Assembly: GCF_014202475.1 (NCBI RefSeq)
Contig: NZ_JACHGV010000020.1
Location: forward strand, 43,972 to 107,971
DNA length: 64,000 bases
Source of the DNA: Streptomyces paradoxus
Lineage (GTDB): Bacteria; Actinomycetota; Actinomycetes; Streptomycetales; Streptomycetaceae
Direction: 5' to 3'
Below, piece after piece: positions 25,862 through 33,984 of the stretch. Below the pieces are notes generated by a model, which made no database searches, had not been told where the DNA came from, and was given only the letters and a program-made list of their open reading frames with translations. Position numbers and translations under genes: made by a program. Position 1 is the stretch's first letter, and the number at the start of each line of letters is the position of its first letter.

Positions 25862-27139
25862 TCATTCCTCGTCGGCGAGGCTCAGGGTCGTGGCCGCGAG
25901 AAGGTTGATGGCTCGCGCGCAGGACTCCACCGTGGAGTACTCGCGCGGGCTGTGGCTGATGCCGTCGTACTCGCCCCTGGCGAAGACCATGACCGCCGGG
26001 CAGACGGCCGCCATCTCCTGGGCGTCGTGACCCGCGCCGGAGAGGATCGAGCTGTGGGTCAGGCCGAGGGCCTCCGCCTCGCGGACGGCGATCTTCTGGA
26101 GCCGGCCGTCGAAGGCGACCGGCGAGGTCCGTGCCATGCGGCGCGTGGTGATGCGCAGCCCGTTCTGCGTCTCCTGCAGCCGGTCGAGGTAGCGCGCGAG
26201 GTGTTCCTCCGCGCGGACCATGCACTCCTCGTCGGGATTGCGCAGGTCGACCTTGAGGTCGGCCCTGGCGGGGACGATGTTGGTATCGCCCGGATGGAGA
26301 GTCAGGTGTCCCACGGTGGCCCGGAGGCGACCGTAGTCGCCGCTGTCCACCATGGTGCGAAGGTGACGCACGATCTCGGCGGCGACGAGACCCGCATCGG
26401 CGCGCATCTCGGTGGGGGTGGCCCCGGCATGGGCGGCGTGACCGTAGACGACGATCTCCTGCCACGAGATGCCCTGCGTCCCGGTGACGACCCCGACGTC
26501 GGTGCCCGAGCGGAAGAGCAGCGGGCCCTGTTCGATGTGGCATTCGACGTAGGCGTACGGCGATGGGTCGAGCCGCACGCCGTGCGGGCCCGCGAAGCCG
26601 ATCCGAGCCAGCTCGTCTCCGAAAGTGAGGCCGTCCGCGTCCGTCAGGGCGTAGGCCTCCTCCAGCGGGATCCGGCCCGCCGCGACGGCGCTTCCGAGCA
26701 TGTCGGTGCCGAACCGGACGCCTTCCTCTTCGCTGAAGGCGGCGATCATCAGTGGGCGACGCGTGGTGATGCCGCGTTCGTTCAGCGTACGGACGATCTC
26801 CAGGCCTCCCAGGACGCCCAGGCAGCCGTCGAAGGCGCCCGCCGTGGCCACGCTGTCGATGTGGGACCCAATCATGACCGGCGGGGCGTCCGGCACGGTG
26901 CCGGCCCGGTGGCCGTAGATGTTCCCCACCGCGTCGACGCGCACGGTGAGGCCGGCCTCCTCCATCCAAGAGACCAGCTTGCGGCGCCCTTCCGCGTCGG
27001 CGTCGGTGAGCGCCAGCCGACGCACACCGCGCAGACCCGTCTGCTCGTCCTCGTACGCGCCGATCTCCGCCAGCTCCATGAGCGACCGCCACAACCGGTC
27101 ACCGTCGACGGTGACGTGCTCGGGTACGTCACAGGGCAT
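25862..27139 (-). CDS. M20-family N-carbamoyl/N-acyl amino acid amidohydrolase
   Basis: A 425-residue metallo-amidohydrolase of the hydantoinase/carbamoylase and allantoate amidohydrolase group; GAGGAG precedes the ATG. Zinc ligands and catalytic residues are visible in order: GSHIDSVATAGAFDG, FSEEEGVRFG, YVECHIEQGPLL, YGHAAHAGATPTEMRADAG (dimer-interface His) and GAGHDAQEMA. These enzymes cut linear C-N bonds of N-carbamoyl or similar N-acyl amino acids. As first gene of the operon and partner of the formyltransferase, it may remove a formyl or carbamoyl group from a biosynthetic intermediate. Catabolic N-carbamoyl amino acid hydrolysis is the alternative. The operon promoter should lie in 27,140-27,420. 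Confidence 0.88.
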   Translation of the reverse strand: MPCDVPEHVTVDGDRLWRSLMELAEIGAYEDEQTGLRGVRRLALTDADAEGRRKLVSWMEEAGLTVRVDAVGNIYGHRAGTVPDAPPVMIGSHIDSVATAGAFDGCLGVLGGLEIVRTLNERGITTRRPLMIAAFSEEEGVRFGTDMLGSAVAAGRIPLEEAYALTDADGLTFGDELARIGFAGPHGVRLDPSPYAYVECHIEQGPLLFRSGTDVGVVTGTQGISWQEIVVYGHAAHAGATPTEMRADAGLVAAEIVRHLRTMVDSGDYGRLRATVGHLTLHPGDTNIVPARADLKVDLRNPDEECMVRAEEHLARYLDRLQETQNGLRITTRRMARTSPVAFDGRLQKIAVREAEALGLTHSSILSGAGHDAQEMAAVCPAVMVFARGEYDGISHSPREYSTVESCARAINLLAATTLSLADEE

Positions 27140-27423
27140 GGTTCTCCTCAGTGCCGGGGTGTCAGGGATTCGGACCGCCCGCGCCGTACGCCCGGCAGCG
27201 GGACTTTCCGATCATGTCGGCCGCCCCGCAGGGACTCCACAAGCACCACGGATCAGTAACGTGCACGGCAGGAACCTGAGTACCACCTGGATGACGCCCG
27301 CTCGTTCGCTCCCCCCGTCTGATCACGCCTGTCGGTATCCGGTGGCATCCTTGAGGAGCCGTCGGAACATGCTGCGCCGCCACCGGCGCACACCCTGGCG
27401 CTACGCTCCCCCTGTGGTGCACG

Positions 27424-27702
27424 TCACAACTGCAGGGCAGAAGGGGGCGTGAGACACCTACGCCGGTACTTGCCGCCGCTCCCCCAGCGGACCTCCGCGA
27501 CCGACTCCTCCAGCCACGCCAGCGCCTTGTCCCGGCCGATGTCCTGACACTGCTCCAGCACGCGGTGCTCCTCATCCAGCAGCGTCCACGCGATCTGTGC
27601 CGTCGACTGCGCCCGGAACGTCAGGTCCATGGCCAGCCAGGGAGACCGCTCCTTCGCCGACTCGGTGGCTTCCGACTGGTTGTGCTCGATGGGCCTGCCC
27701 AT
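27424..27702 (-). CDS. Orphan reading frame beside IS256, possible gene remnant
   Basis: A 92-residue frame from the ATG at 27702 (MGRPIEHNQSEATESAKE), ending near the operon promoter of the amidohydrolase. The amino acid composition is protein-like (TAQIAWTLLDEEHRVLEQC), with no recognised domain. The frame continues upstream without a start until it reaches the IS256 end at about 27,760, so it may be the 3' part of a gene cut by that insertion. Confidence 0.35.
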   Translation of the reverse strand: MGRPIEHNQSEATESAKERSPWLAMDLTFRAQSTAQIAWTLLDEEHRVLEQCQDIGRDKALAWLEESVAEVRWGSGGKYRRRCLTPPSALQL

Positions 27703-27794
27703 CACCGTCGCCCGCCGCGCCTCAGCCGGGCTCTTGCCCTCCTGAAGGCGCGCGCTGGGACTGTCAAACGAGTGGTGTAACTGGGTAGTTGGGG

Positions 27795-29057
27795 TTACTG
27801 GCGAGCCGCCGACAGGCGGCCGTCGAAGGTGATGTCGAAGGCGTTCAGCGCGGTCTTCCAGCGCATGGTCCAGCGGGCCTGGCCTTTGCCGGTGGGGGCG
27901 AGGGACATGATCGCCATATAGACGCACTTCAACGCGGCTTGCTCGTTGGGGAAGTGCCCGCGGGCTTTCACCGCCCGACGGATCCGCGCGTTCACCGACT
28001 CGATCGCATTCGTCGTGCAGACGATGCGGCGGATCTCGGTGTCGAACCGCAGGAACGGAGTGAACTCCTCCCACGCGTTCTCCCAGAGTTTCACGATGGC
28101 CGGGTAGACGGGCTTGAGGAGCTTGGCGATCTTGTCCCAGTACTGGCGGGCGGCATAGCGGAAGGAGTTCCGCAGCAGGTGGACCACGCAGGTCTGCACG
28201 ATCGTCTTCGGCCAGACGGTCTCCACCGCCTCGGGCAGGCCCTTGAGCCCGTTGCAGACCAGCATGAGCAGGTCGTTCACGCCGCGGTTCTTGATCTCGG
28301 TGAGGATGTGCAGCCAGTGCTTGGCGCCCTCGCCGCCGTCGCCGGCCCACAGCCCCAGGATCTCCCGTCGGCCCTCGGTGGTGACGGCCAGACCCACATA
28401 GAGGGGCCGGTTGGCCACCGCGCCGTCGCGGATCTTCACGGGGATGGCGTCGATGAAGACGACCGGGTAGACGGCGTCGAGGGGTCGGCTCTGCCATTCG
28501 GCCATGCCCTCGAGGACCTGGTCGGTGATGGTGGAGATGGTCTGGCGGGAGGCGTCGGCGCCATAGACCTCGGCCAGGTGGGCCTGGACCTCGCCGGTGG
28601 TCAGGCCCTTCGCGGCCAGCGAGATGACCATCTCGTCGACGCCGGTGAGGCGCTTCTGCCGCTTCTTGACGATCTTCGGTTCGAAGGAGCCGTCCCGGTC
28701 GCGGGGCACGGTTATCTCCACCGGACCGACGTCGGTCAGGACGGTCTTGGAGCGTTTGCCGTTGCGGGAGTTGCCGCCGTTCTTCCCGGCCGCATCGTGC
28801 TTGTCATATCCGAGGTGGTCGGTGATCTCGCCTTCCAGGGCGGACTCCAACAGCCGCTTGGTTAGTTGCTGCAACAGCCCGCCCTCGCCGGTCAGCTGCA
28901 GGCCCTCGGCCGGGGCGCGGCCCACCAGGTCGTCGATCAACTGGTCGTCCACGGCCTTCGCCGCGGGCGCGCCTCGTCTACTCGTACCGGCCTTGGTACC
29001 GGCGAGCCGACCCGCGCGGCGTGCCGGGCTCCTCCACTGGAGTGAACCGGCGGGCAA
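27795..29057 (-). CDS. IS256-family transposase, atypical N-terminus
   Basis: A 420-residue DDE transposase. The core matches IS256/mutator enzymes: LLQQLTKRLLESALEGEITD, HLGYDKHDAAGKNGGNSRNG, the catalytic Asp region VVFIDAIPVKI, VLIWAGDGGEGAKHWL-like text (GLWAGDGGEGAKHWL) and CTTNAIESVNARIRRA near the C-terminus. The element end next to the stop is at about 27,760-27,785 (TGTCAAACGAGTGGTGTAAC). At the other side the first ~35 residues (MPAGSLQWRSPARRAGRLAG) do not look like an IS256 leader, and no inverted copy of the end sequence is visible before the next gene at 29,098. The element is therefore probably truncated or rearranged at its 5' end. It forms the right border of the biosynthetic cluster. 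Confidence 0.85.
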   Translation of the reverse strand: MPAGSLQWRSPARRAGRLAGTKAGTSRRGAPAAKAVDDQLIDDLVGRAPAEGLQLTGEGGLLQQLTKRLLESALEGEITDHLGYDKHDAAGKNGGNSRNGKRSKTVLTDVGPVEITVPRDRDGSFEPKIVKKRQKRLTGVDEMVISLAAKGLTTGEVQAHLAEVYGADASRQTISTITDQVLEGMAEWQSRPLDAVYPVVFIDAIPVKIRDGAVANRPLYVGLAVTTEGRREILGLWAGDGGEGAKHWLHILTEIKNRGVNDLLMLVCNGLKGLPEAVETVWPKTIVQTCVVHLLRNSFRYAARQYWDKIAKLLKPVYPAIVKLWENAWEEFTPFLRFDTEIRRIVCTTNAIESVNARIRRAVKARGHFPNEQAALKCVYMAIMSLAPTGKGQARWTMRWKTALNAFDITFDGRLSAARQ

Positions 29058-29097
29058 AACCGCCCGGCCGGCCCTTCGCAGCCCCTATCTCTGATGC

Positions 29098-29496
29098 ATG
29101 ATCAAGAATCTGATGCGTGCCGGGGCCGTCGCCGCCCTCGTCCTGTCCTCGATGTGTGTCACGGCTTCCGCTTCCGGTGAGCCCCGCACACAGCAGGCCG
29201 CCATCGACTGCCCCTCCGGCTACGTCTGCATCTACCCCGAAATCAACTTCGGCGGGCAGCCCTGGGTGCGGCGTGCCACGGACGGCAGCGTGAAGGACCT
29301 GCCCTCCGCGATCCGCGACCGCGGCAGCTCCGTGCGCAACAACTCCGACCGCACCGCCCGCGTCTACGAGAAGCGCAACCACGCCGGACGCTGGGTATGC
29401 GTCACCCGCAGCGGCGGCTCCATCCACGACCTGCGCGGCTACAACCTCAACGACCAGACCCGCTCCCTGAAAATCAACCGCAACGACTGCGGCTGA
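29098..29496 (+). CDS. Secreted peptidase-inhibitor family I36-like protein
   Basis: A 132-residue exported protein with a clear signal peptide (MIKNLMRAGAVAALVLSSMC, cleavage after ASA near residue 26). The mature part has CPSGYVCIYPEINFGG, then VRNNSDRTARVYEKRN and WVCVTRSGGSIHDLRG. This is the pattern of the small Streptomyces beta/gamma-crystallin-like I36 inhibitors (SMI type), with paired Cys. It is transcribed away from IS256. Metalloprotease inhibition is the known role of the founding member; many relatives are untested. Confidence 0.8.
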   Translation: MIKNLMRAGAVAALVLSSMCVTASASGEPRTQQAAIDCPSGYVCIYPEINFGGQPWVRRATDGSVKDLPSAIRDRGSSVRNNSDRTARVYEKRNHAGRWVCVTRSGGSIHDLRGYNLNDQTRSLKINRNDCG

Positions 29497-29775
29497 CCCC
29501 CTTTCCGCTATTGGACAGGCATCATTCAGAAGGCAGTTCCTGGCTTGGTCGAGGAAGTGGGCAGCGCGGTGACGGGCCTCCGCGATACAGCCGTCGTCGC
29601 CGCCCAAGGCGTAGCCCGTGCCGCACCTCATCGACCGGCGGCCAGAAACCGGTCCACGTTGCCGAGTAGGGGGCACTCGGCCAAGCCGATGGACGACCAC
29701 CTGATCGTCGGCGGTGAGAGGCAGGCATGTGGCTCCCAGGCTGCGGTGGGAAGTGGGCACGCCCAGAATGACGCC

Positions 29776-30000
29776 ATGAGGCGTGCACTGATCATCATTG
29801 GAGAACCGCTGCCGGGGGGAGGCCGCCCGGTGGTGGTGCGGTGTCCGGAAGCTGAGCGGTGCCTCGGCGTGGCTCACTCGGACGGTGACCTGGTGGCATT
29901 CCTGCGCGACGTCGGGCTGCCGCATGACGAACTGGACGATTCCTCTTGGGTGGAGTGGTGCGGAGCCGGCCCTCACCAGTGGGAGGGCCACCACGCGTGA
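29776..30000 (+). CDS. Small protein of unknown function
   Basis: A 74-residue frame from the ATG at 29776 (MRRALIIIGEPLPGGGRPVV), ending CGAGPHQWEGHHA. The composition and the spaced Cys residues (VRCPEAERCLGVAHSDGD) look like a real small globular protein. No ribosome site stronger than a GACGCC context was found. Function unknown. Confidence 0.4.
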   Translation: MRRALIIIGEPLPGGGRPVVVRCPEAERCLGVAHSDGDLVAFLRDVGLPHDELDDSSWVEWCGAGPHQWEGHHA

Positions 30001-30400
30001 GCGTCCAAGCCGCGCTAAAGGTGGCTGCAGATCTGTTGGTTTGGTCAGGATCATCGGACCTCTCCAAAGCGTCGGCCGCGGGGTTCTCACACCTGTGGCC
30101 TACGCGTTGGCCGCCCCCGGCGGTACGCACGCCAGCGGCGGCTCAACGAGTCGCCCTATTGGCGTGCCGTCCGGCGATCGGCGGCTTTGCCCGGGCGAGC
30201 GTAGGGACGCTGTGTACGGCAGCCGACCGCCGCTGGCGGTCCGGGCCTGCCATGCGCGTCGCCGTCGGGATCGTACGCAGGGAGGGTTCGTGCGATCTCG
30301 TCATGGCGTCGATCGCGGAAAGGAGGCGGCGAACACGGTAGGGGTATGCGATGAAGTCACTGCGGAGCCGAGGATCAGGCTCGCTGCATCTGGGTTTGAG
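30001..30400. other. Intergenic stretch without supported gene
   Basis: About 400 bp between the small gene and the parB terminator. Open frames exist on both strands, but none has a ribosome site or recognisable protein composition. Confidence 0.5.
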
Positions 30401-30442
30401 CGCGAGGGCCGGTCTCCCGCCGTCGGGAGACCGGCCCTCGCG
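30401..30442. terminator. Hairpin terminator after parB
   Basis: Perfect 19-base arms (CGCGAGGGCCGGTCTCCCG and its complement) around a CCGT loop, 30 bp beyond the parB stop. Confidence 0.8.
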
Positions 30443-30471
30443 GCGGGATGACCAGCAGCCGGAGGATTGAG

Positions 30472-31554
30472 TCAACTGGCAGAAACGGCCCGGCTTTCCT
30501 TGTGCTTGATGAGCTCGTCCAGCATCCTGTCGAACTCATCCGGCGGCATCTTGTGGATCAAGTACATAGCCGCGGATTCGCCGTCGTCATAGGGGAACCG
30601 CTTGGGCTGTCGCTCCCCTCCCCCAGCTGTGACCTCAGCCGTGGTGGACTGCACCGGAAGAGTTGGCGCACCTTCACCCGGGCGTGCGGGATCGTCAGCA
30701 GCCTCGCGCCTCGGAGAGGGGGTGGATGATCCATCCGACCCGTCACCTTCTATTACGCCGTAATAGCCGTCGGCCTTCTCTGCCGCTTGGGCGGCAGGAG
30801 CGTCGGTCTTGGGCTGCTTCTTGCGTTTGCGTTCTTGCTTCTCGGCGTCCTTGCGCGCTCGTTCCTGCTTGAGCGCTTCGAGTACCGTCTGCTGCTGCTC
30901 AGGTGGCTTGCTTCCCACGGCACGCAGCAGGTCGATGGGTTCTTCACCGATACGGGCCTGAAGTTCAGGGGTGAGGCTGAGCAGAGCGAGGCGTTGTGAC
31001 ACCCACCCCTGGGAGCGATGAAGCCTCTTCGCGAGAGCGGTTTGGCTGCCATGGATGGCGAGGAGTCGTTGCAGAGCTCGGGCTTCGTCCAGCTCTGACA
31101 GGTCTTGGCGGTGGATGTTGGCGACGAGGGCGCTTTCGAGGAGCTCTTCCGAGTTGGCGCCCTGGTCGTCGCTGACCATGACCTTGATGGTGGTGAGGCC
31201 GGCCTCGCGTGCGGCGGCGAGTCGGCTGCTGCCGTCGATGACGACGTGGGTGGTGTCCGGTTCGAGGTCGGTTTCCCGTTCCGGGTTGGCCTTGATGTAG
31301 GCGTCACGGTTCATGACCGTGATCGCTTGCTTCTGCCCGTGGGTCTGGAGGCTGCCTGCGAGATCGGTGAGGTCTCCGAGGCTGGAGCGGGGGTTGTCGG
31401 GGTTGAGGCTGATCCGCTGTGGAGGGAGTTCCGTGGGGGGTGCGACGCCTTCGGTTGGCACGCCGGTCGCTGCTGCGACGGCCTGTCGGCGGGCGCTGAC
31501 AGGCCGCGCTCCCCCGCCGAATCGGCCGGCTCCCAGCTGGCTGGCCTTGCTCAC
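30472..31554 (-). CDS. parB: ParB-type partition protein
   Basis: A 360-residue centromere-binding protein. The N-terminal ParB/Srx domain (~45-150) shows PPQRISLNPDNPRSSLGDL and HVVIDGSSRLAAAREAG, where the usual GERR box is GSSR, as in some plasmid proteins. The NIHRQDLSELDEARAL box follows. The central HTH is SQTALAKRLHRSQGWVSQRL. The tail is charged and low-complexity (KQERARKDAEKQERKRKKQP), followed by a C-terminal dimerisation-like segment. The start overlaps the parA stop by 4 bp. One of three parS-like palindromes lies inside this gene at 30,750-30,766. Together with ParA it should segregate the replicon. Confidence 0.92.
   Translation of the reverse strand: MSKASQLGAGRFGGGARPVSARRQAVAAATGVPTEGVAPPTELPPQRISLNPDNPRSSLGDLTDLAGSLQTHGQKQAITVMNRDAYIKANPERETDLEPDTTHVVIDGSSRLAAAREAGLTTIKVMVSDDQGANSEELLESALVANIHRQDLSELDEARALQRLLAIHGSQTALAKRLHRSQGWVSQRLALLSLTPELQARIGEEPIDLLRAVGSKPPEQQQTVLEALKQERARKDAEKQERKRKKQPKTDAPAAQAAEKADGYYGVIEGDGSDGSSTPSPRREAADDPARPGEGAPTLPVQSTTAEVTAGGGERQPKRFPYDDGESAAMYLIHKMPPDEFDRMLDELIKHKESRAVSAS
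30750..30766. repeat. Candidate parS site 1 (inside parB)
   Basis: CTATTACG-C-CGTAATAG, a perfect 8+1+8 palindrome within the parB coding region (codes YYGVI). The same core occurs at 32,915 and 33,197. Its AT content stands out from the surrounding high-GC sequence. Confidence 0.65.
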
Positions 31555-32840
31555 GACACCTCCCGTGCCAGTGCTCGCATGCCGATCGCCTGCTGCGATT
31601 TCGGTGCGTATGACAGGAGGGGCTTCTTCACTCGTACTGCTTCCTTCTGTTCCTTGAGGTCACCGATGAGGCCGACGACTCGCGGGTCCTTTATGTCGAC
31701 CCAGCCTTGAAGGGAGGAGGTGGCGATGTAGCCGCGGCGGGAGTCGTAGAGGTTGACGACGATGCCGAGGTAGTCGATGTCGACCTGGAGGTCGGCGCGC
31801 AGGTCGTCGATCTGCGTGGTGAGCAGGTCATATGCGTCTGCAGAGCTGTCTTCGGCCTGGACGACGATCAGCGCGCCGGATTGTCCGGGTGCCTCGCCGT
31901 CGCGGCGGCGTCCGTAGTAGGCGGCGGCGTCCATGCTGAGGCCGAGGCTGGGTGGGCAGTCGACGACGATGACGTCGTAGTCGTCTTCGAGGGGGGCGAG
32001 TGCGCGCTCCAGGGCGGCTTCGCGGGCGCGCACTGCGGACAGGCGCACATCGAGGAGGAAGGCGTCGTTGCAGGCGGGCAGGAGGTGGAGCCGTCCTGCG
32101 AAGGCCTCGTCATCGATGGAGACGATGAGGTCTCGGAGGTCGCCCTTTGCGTCGCCTGCCATGTGGTTGGTGAGGCTGTCGCCGTTCATCGGCAGGGGAG
32201 AGGCGCCCAGTTGATTGGTGAGGTGGCACTGGGGGTCGAAGTCGACGAGCAGTACGCGCTGTCCTAGCCCGGGCAGGTTTTCCACGTCGAGTGGATCTGC
32301 CTCCTGCCCGTCGTGCTCCTCGTGCACCTCGCTGGCACGTAGGGCTTTCGCGAGGGCCTTGGCGACGCGTACGGCGTGGAGCGCGTTGGGGTCTTCGGCG
32401 AGTGCTTCGCCGAGGCCGGCCGTGATGGCGGTCTTGCCGACGCCGCCTTTCTGGTTGCAGACGATGATGCGCCGGGTGATGGAAGACCGTTCGATCTCCG
32501 GTGCCGGGTTGGTGTCGAGCCACAGCTGGACGGACTGGGCGAGGCCTTGGGCTAGGGAGACGCGGCGGTCGGATGCGGTGCGTGTGAACTCTTCCCACTG
32601 CCCGTGGGGGAGGAAGGTGGAGAAGGAACTGGAGCCGGCTGTGTCGACCTGGCTGAGGGAGGAGGCCAGGTGGCACCAGTCGGTGATGCCTTGTTCGACG
32701 GCGGCCTGGATTTCGATGCCGTGCTGGGCGGCTCTGATTTTGAGGTTCTGCCGGAGCCATCCCGGCAGCTTGGAGACGACCTTCTCGCGGTCGCTGGAAT
32801 TGGCTGGCGAACTCATGAGAGACACCATACTAACGTTCAT
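31551..32840 (-). CDS. parA: ParA-type partition ATPase
   Basis: A 429-residue Walker-type ATPase. An N-terminal ~125-residue extension (KLPGWLRQNLKIRAAQHGIE and a later helical part) precedes the ATPase, as in DNA-binding ParA proteins of plasmids. The P-loop is NQKGGVGKTAITAGL, the Walker A' region VLLVDFDPQCHLTNQLG, and Walker B DYDVIVVDCPPSLGLSMD. An unusual ~30-residue insertion rich in Glu/Asp lies between P-loop and Walker A'. CAAGGATC precedes the ATG. A 29-bp palindrome containing a parS-like core lies ~70 bp upstream, suggesting autoregulation. Operon parA-parB. Confidence 0.93.
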   Translation of the reverse strand: MNVSMVSLMSSPANSSDREKVVSKLPGWLRQNLKIRAAQHGIEIQAAVEQGITDWCHLASSLSQVDTAGSSSFSTFLPHGQWEEFTRTASDRRVSLAQGLAQSVQLWLDTNPAPEIERSSITRRIIVCNQKGGVGKTAITAGLGEALAEDPNALHAVRVAKALAKALRASEVHEEHDGQEADPLDVENLPGLGQRVLLVDFDPQCHLTNQLGASPLPMNGDSLTNHMAGDAKGDLRDLIVSIDDEAFAGRLHLLPACNDAFLLDVRLSAVRAREAALERALAPLEDDYDVIVVDCPPSLGLSMDAAAYYGRRRDGEAPGQSGALIVVQAEDSSADAYDLLTTQIDDLRADLQVDIDYLGIVVNLYDSRRGYIATSSLQGWVDIKDPRVVGLIGDLKEQKEAVRVKKPLLSYAPKSQQAIGMRALAREVS

Positions 32841-32908
32841 GATCCTTGGCGCCCACGACGCGTTAGTTTGACTACCTGTCGGGCCAGCAGGGGGCGCTCA
32901 GGCCGACT

Positions 32909-32937
32909 TGGGAGCTATTACGCCGTAATAGCTCCCA
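32909..32937. repeat. Candidate parS site 2, extended palindrome
   Basis: Perfect 29-bp palindrome: TGGGAG flanks the shared core CTATTACG-C-CGTAATAG (32,915-32,931) and CTCCCA closes it. It is located about 70 bp before the parA start. Confidence 0.7.
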
Positions 32938-33196
32938 CATGCGACCGTTGGCTCGCGCTCAGTGGACTGGGCGAGCCCCCTAGCCACCAGAGTTGCGATC
33001 CGGTCGCAACGAACCTCGGTCAACGTGAAGCTTCGCAAACGACCTTCCTTGAGACGGCCGCGCACAGGCCGGCTTGGAACGCTCACCGAGCCGCTAGGCC
33101 TGGGCTCGTCGACATGAGCAGCCATACCAGCCCGGTTCGCTACTCAGGTTGGCCGCACAGTGGACGGCGTACGCGGCGGCTCAGGCGCCTCGCCTT

Positions 33197-33213
33197 CTAT
33201 TACGGCGTAATAG
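33197..33213. repeat. Candidate parS site 3
   Basis: CTATTACG-G-CGTAATAG, identical to the other two sites except for the central base, 357 bp upstream of the parA start. Confidence 0.65.
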
Positions 33214-33639
33214 CCGGAGGCCTGGCCGGAAGGCCGCCTCCTTTGGCCTACCTCTGGCCGCCCGCCCTGGGCAAAGGCCTGGTCTCTGTCGAGCCACGGG
33301 GGAAGAGCCCAGACTCAGGCTGAGGAAGGGCCCCAATCTCCGGGCCCTCCGCTCAAGGGGACGGTTGGTTGTTGTTCCGTGGGCGAGAAGCCCGGCGGCT
33401 AGGGGTCAAGCGCGGCGCGCAACCAGAGCGGCACGAATGCAGAGGAAGGCAGCAGTGTCCGAGTGGACCGGCGCCCCATGCCTGGGCTGATACAAAAGTC
33501 GATCTCGGCCCACAGCAGTCCCGATTGCGTCAGATCCGGCGTGTCGCCCCCACCACCCGGTCGCCGGACACCCAGCCGTACATGTCGGCAAGGAGGCAGC
33601 CCGGTCAGACGCCGACCAGGCGCTGCACCGAACGGTCGA

Positions 33640-33930
33640 CACGAAGCAAGGACGACAGTCGCAAGGCGGCGGTCAAGCAGTGCAAGCGGTACTGGGCGCC
33701 AACTACACGCAAGGTGGCGCACGCGAGTGCGATGAGTACCCCTTCGCCACCACCTATGAGGGCGCCGCGGAGCACGACTACGACGCGGACGCCAAGTGTT
33801 CAACTTCTCCGTGAAGCCGATCGCCAAGGAAGACAACGGTGCGGGCGGAAGCCTGCTGCTCAGCTTCTACGCCAAGAACCGGGTCATCGACGGAATGGCA
33901 GACGGCTTCATCGTGAAGATCGTCTCCTGA
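33640..33930 (+). pseudogene. Decayed NucA/NucB-type nuclease domain
   Basis: Reading across frames gives a recognisable NucA/NucB domain: KAAVKQCKRYW in one frame, GANYTQGGARECDEYPFATT then YEGAAEHDYDADAK in the next, and FNFSVKPIAKEDNGAGGSLL then LSFYAKNRVIDGMADGFIVK in a third, ending IVS-stop at 33,930. CDEYPFATTYEG is the catalytic motif seen as CDEYPMASTREG in the intact protein at 60,420-63,011. At least two single-base shifts (near 33,690 and 33,797) and loss of the 5' end make it inactive. It is followed tail-to-tail, 54 bp on, by a relative of the gene that follows the intact nuclease. Confidence 0.75.
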
Positions 33931-33984
33931 CGTGCGGACGGCGGGAGTGTCGAACTGCCCGGCGCTCCCGCCCCTGGTCCGTGT

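Larger units (their letters stand above)
32841..33639. other. Non-coding region upstream of parA with two parS-like sites
   Basis: About 800 bp without a supportable gene. It contains the palindromes at 32,909-32,937 and 33,197-33,213 and should hold the parAB promoter. The part nearest 33,600 may be the decayed 5' end of the nuclease pseudogene. Confidence 0.55.

Noticed and set aside
1..27139. Naming the product as a detoxin/rimosamide-type compound because of the TauD and NRPS/PKS genes.
   Set aside because: The lysine aminotransferase pair, formyltransferase, amidohydrolase and ATP-grasp genes do not fit what I know of those clusters; no name is justified from sequence alone.
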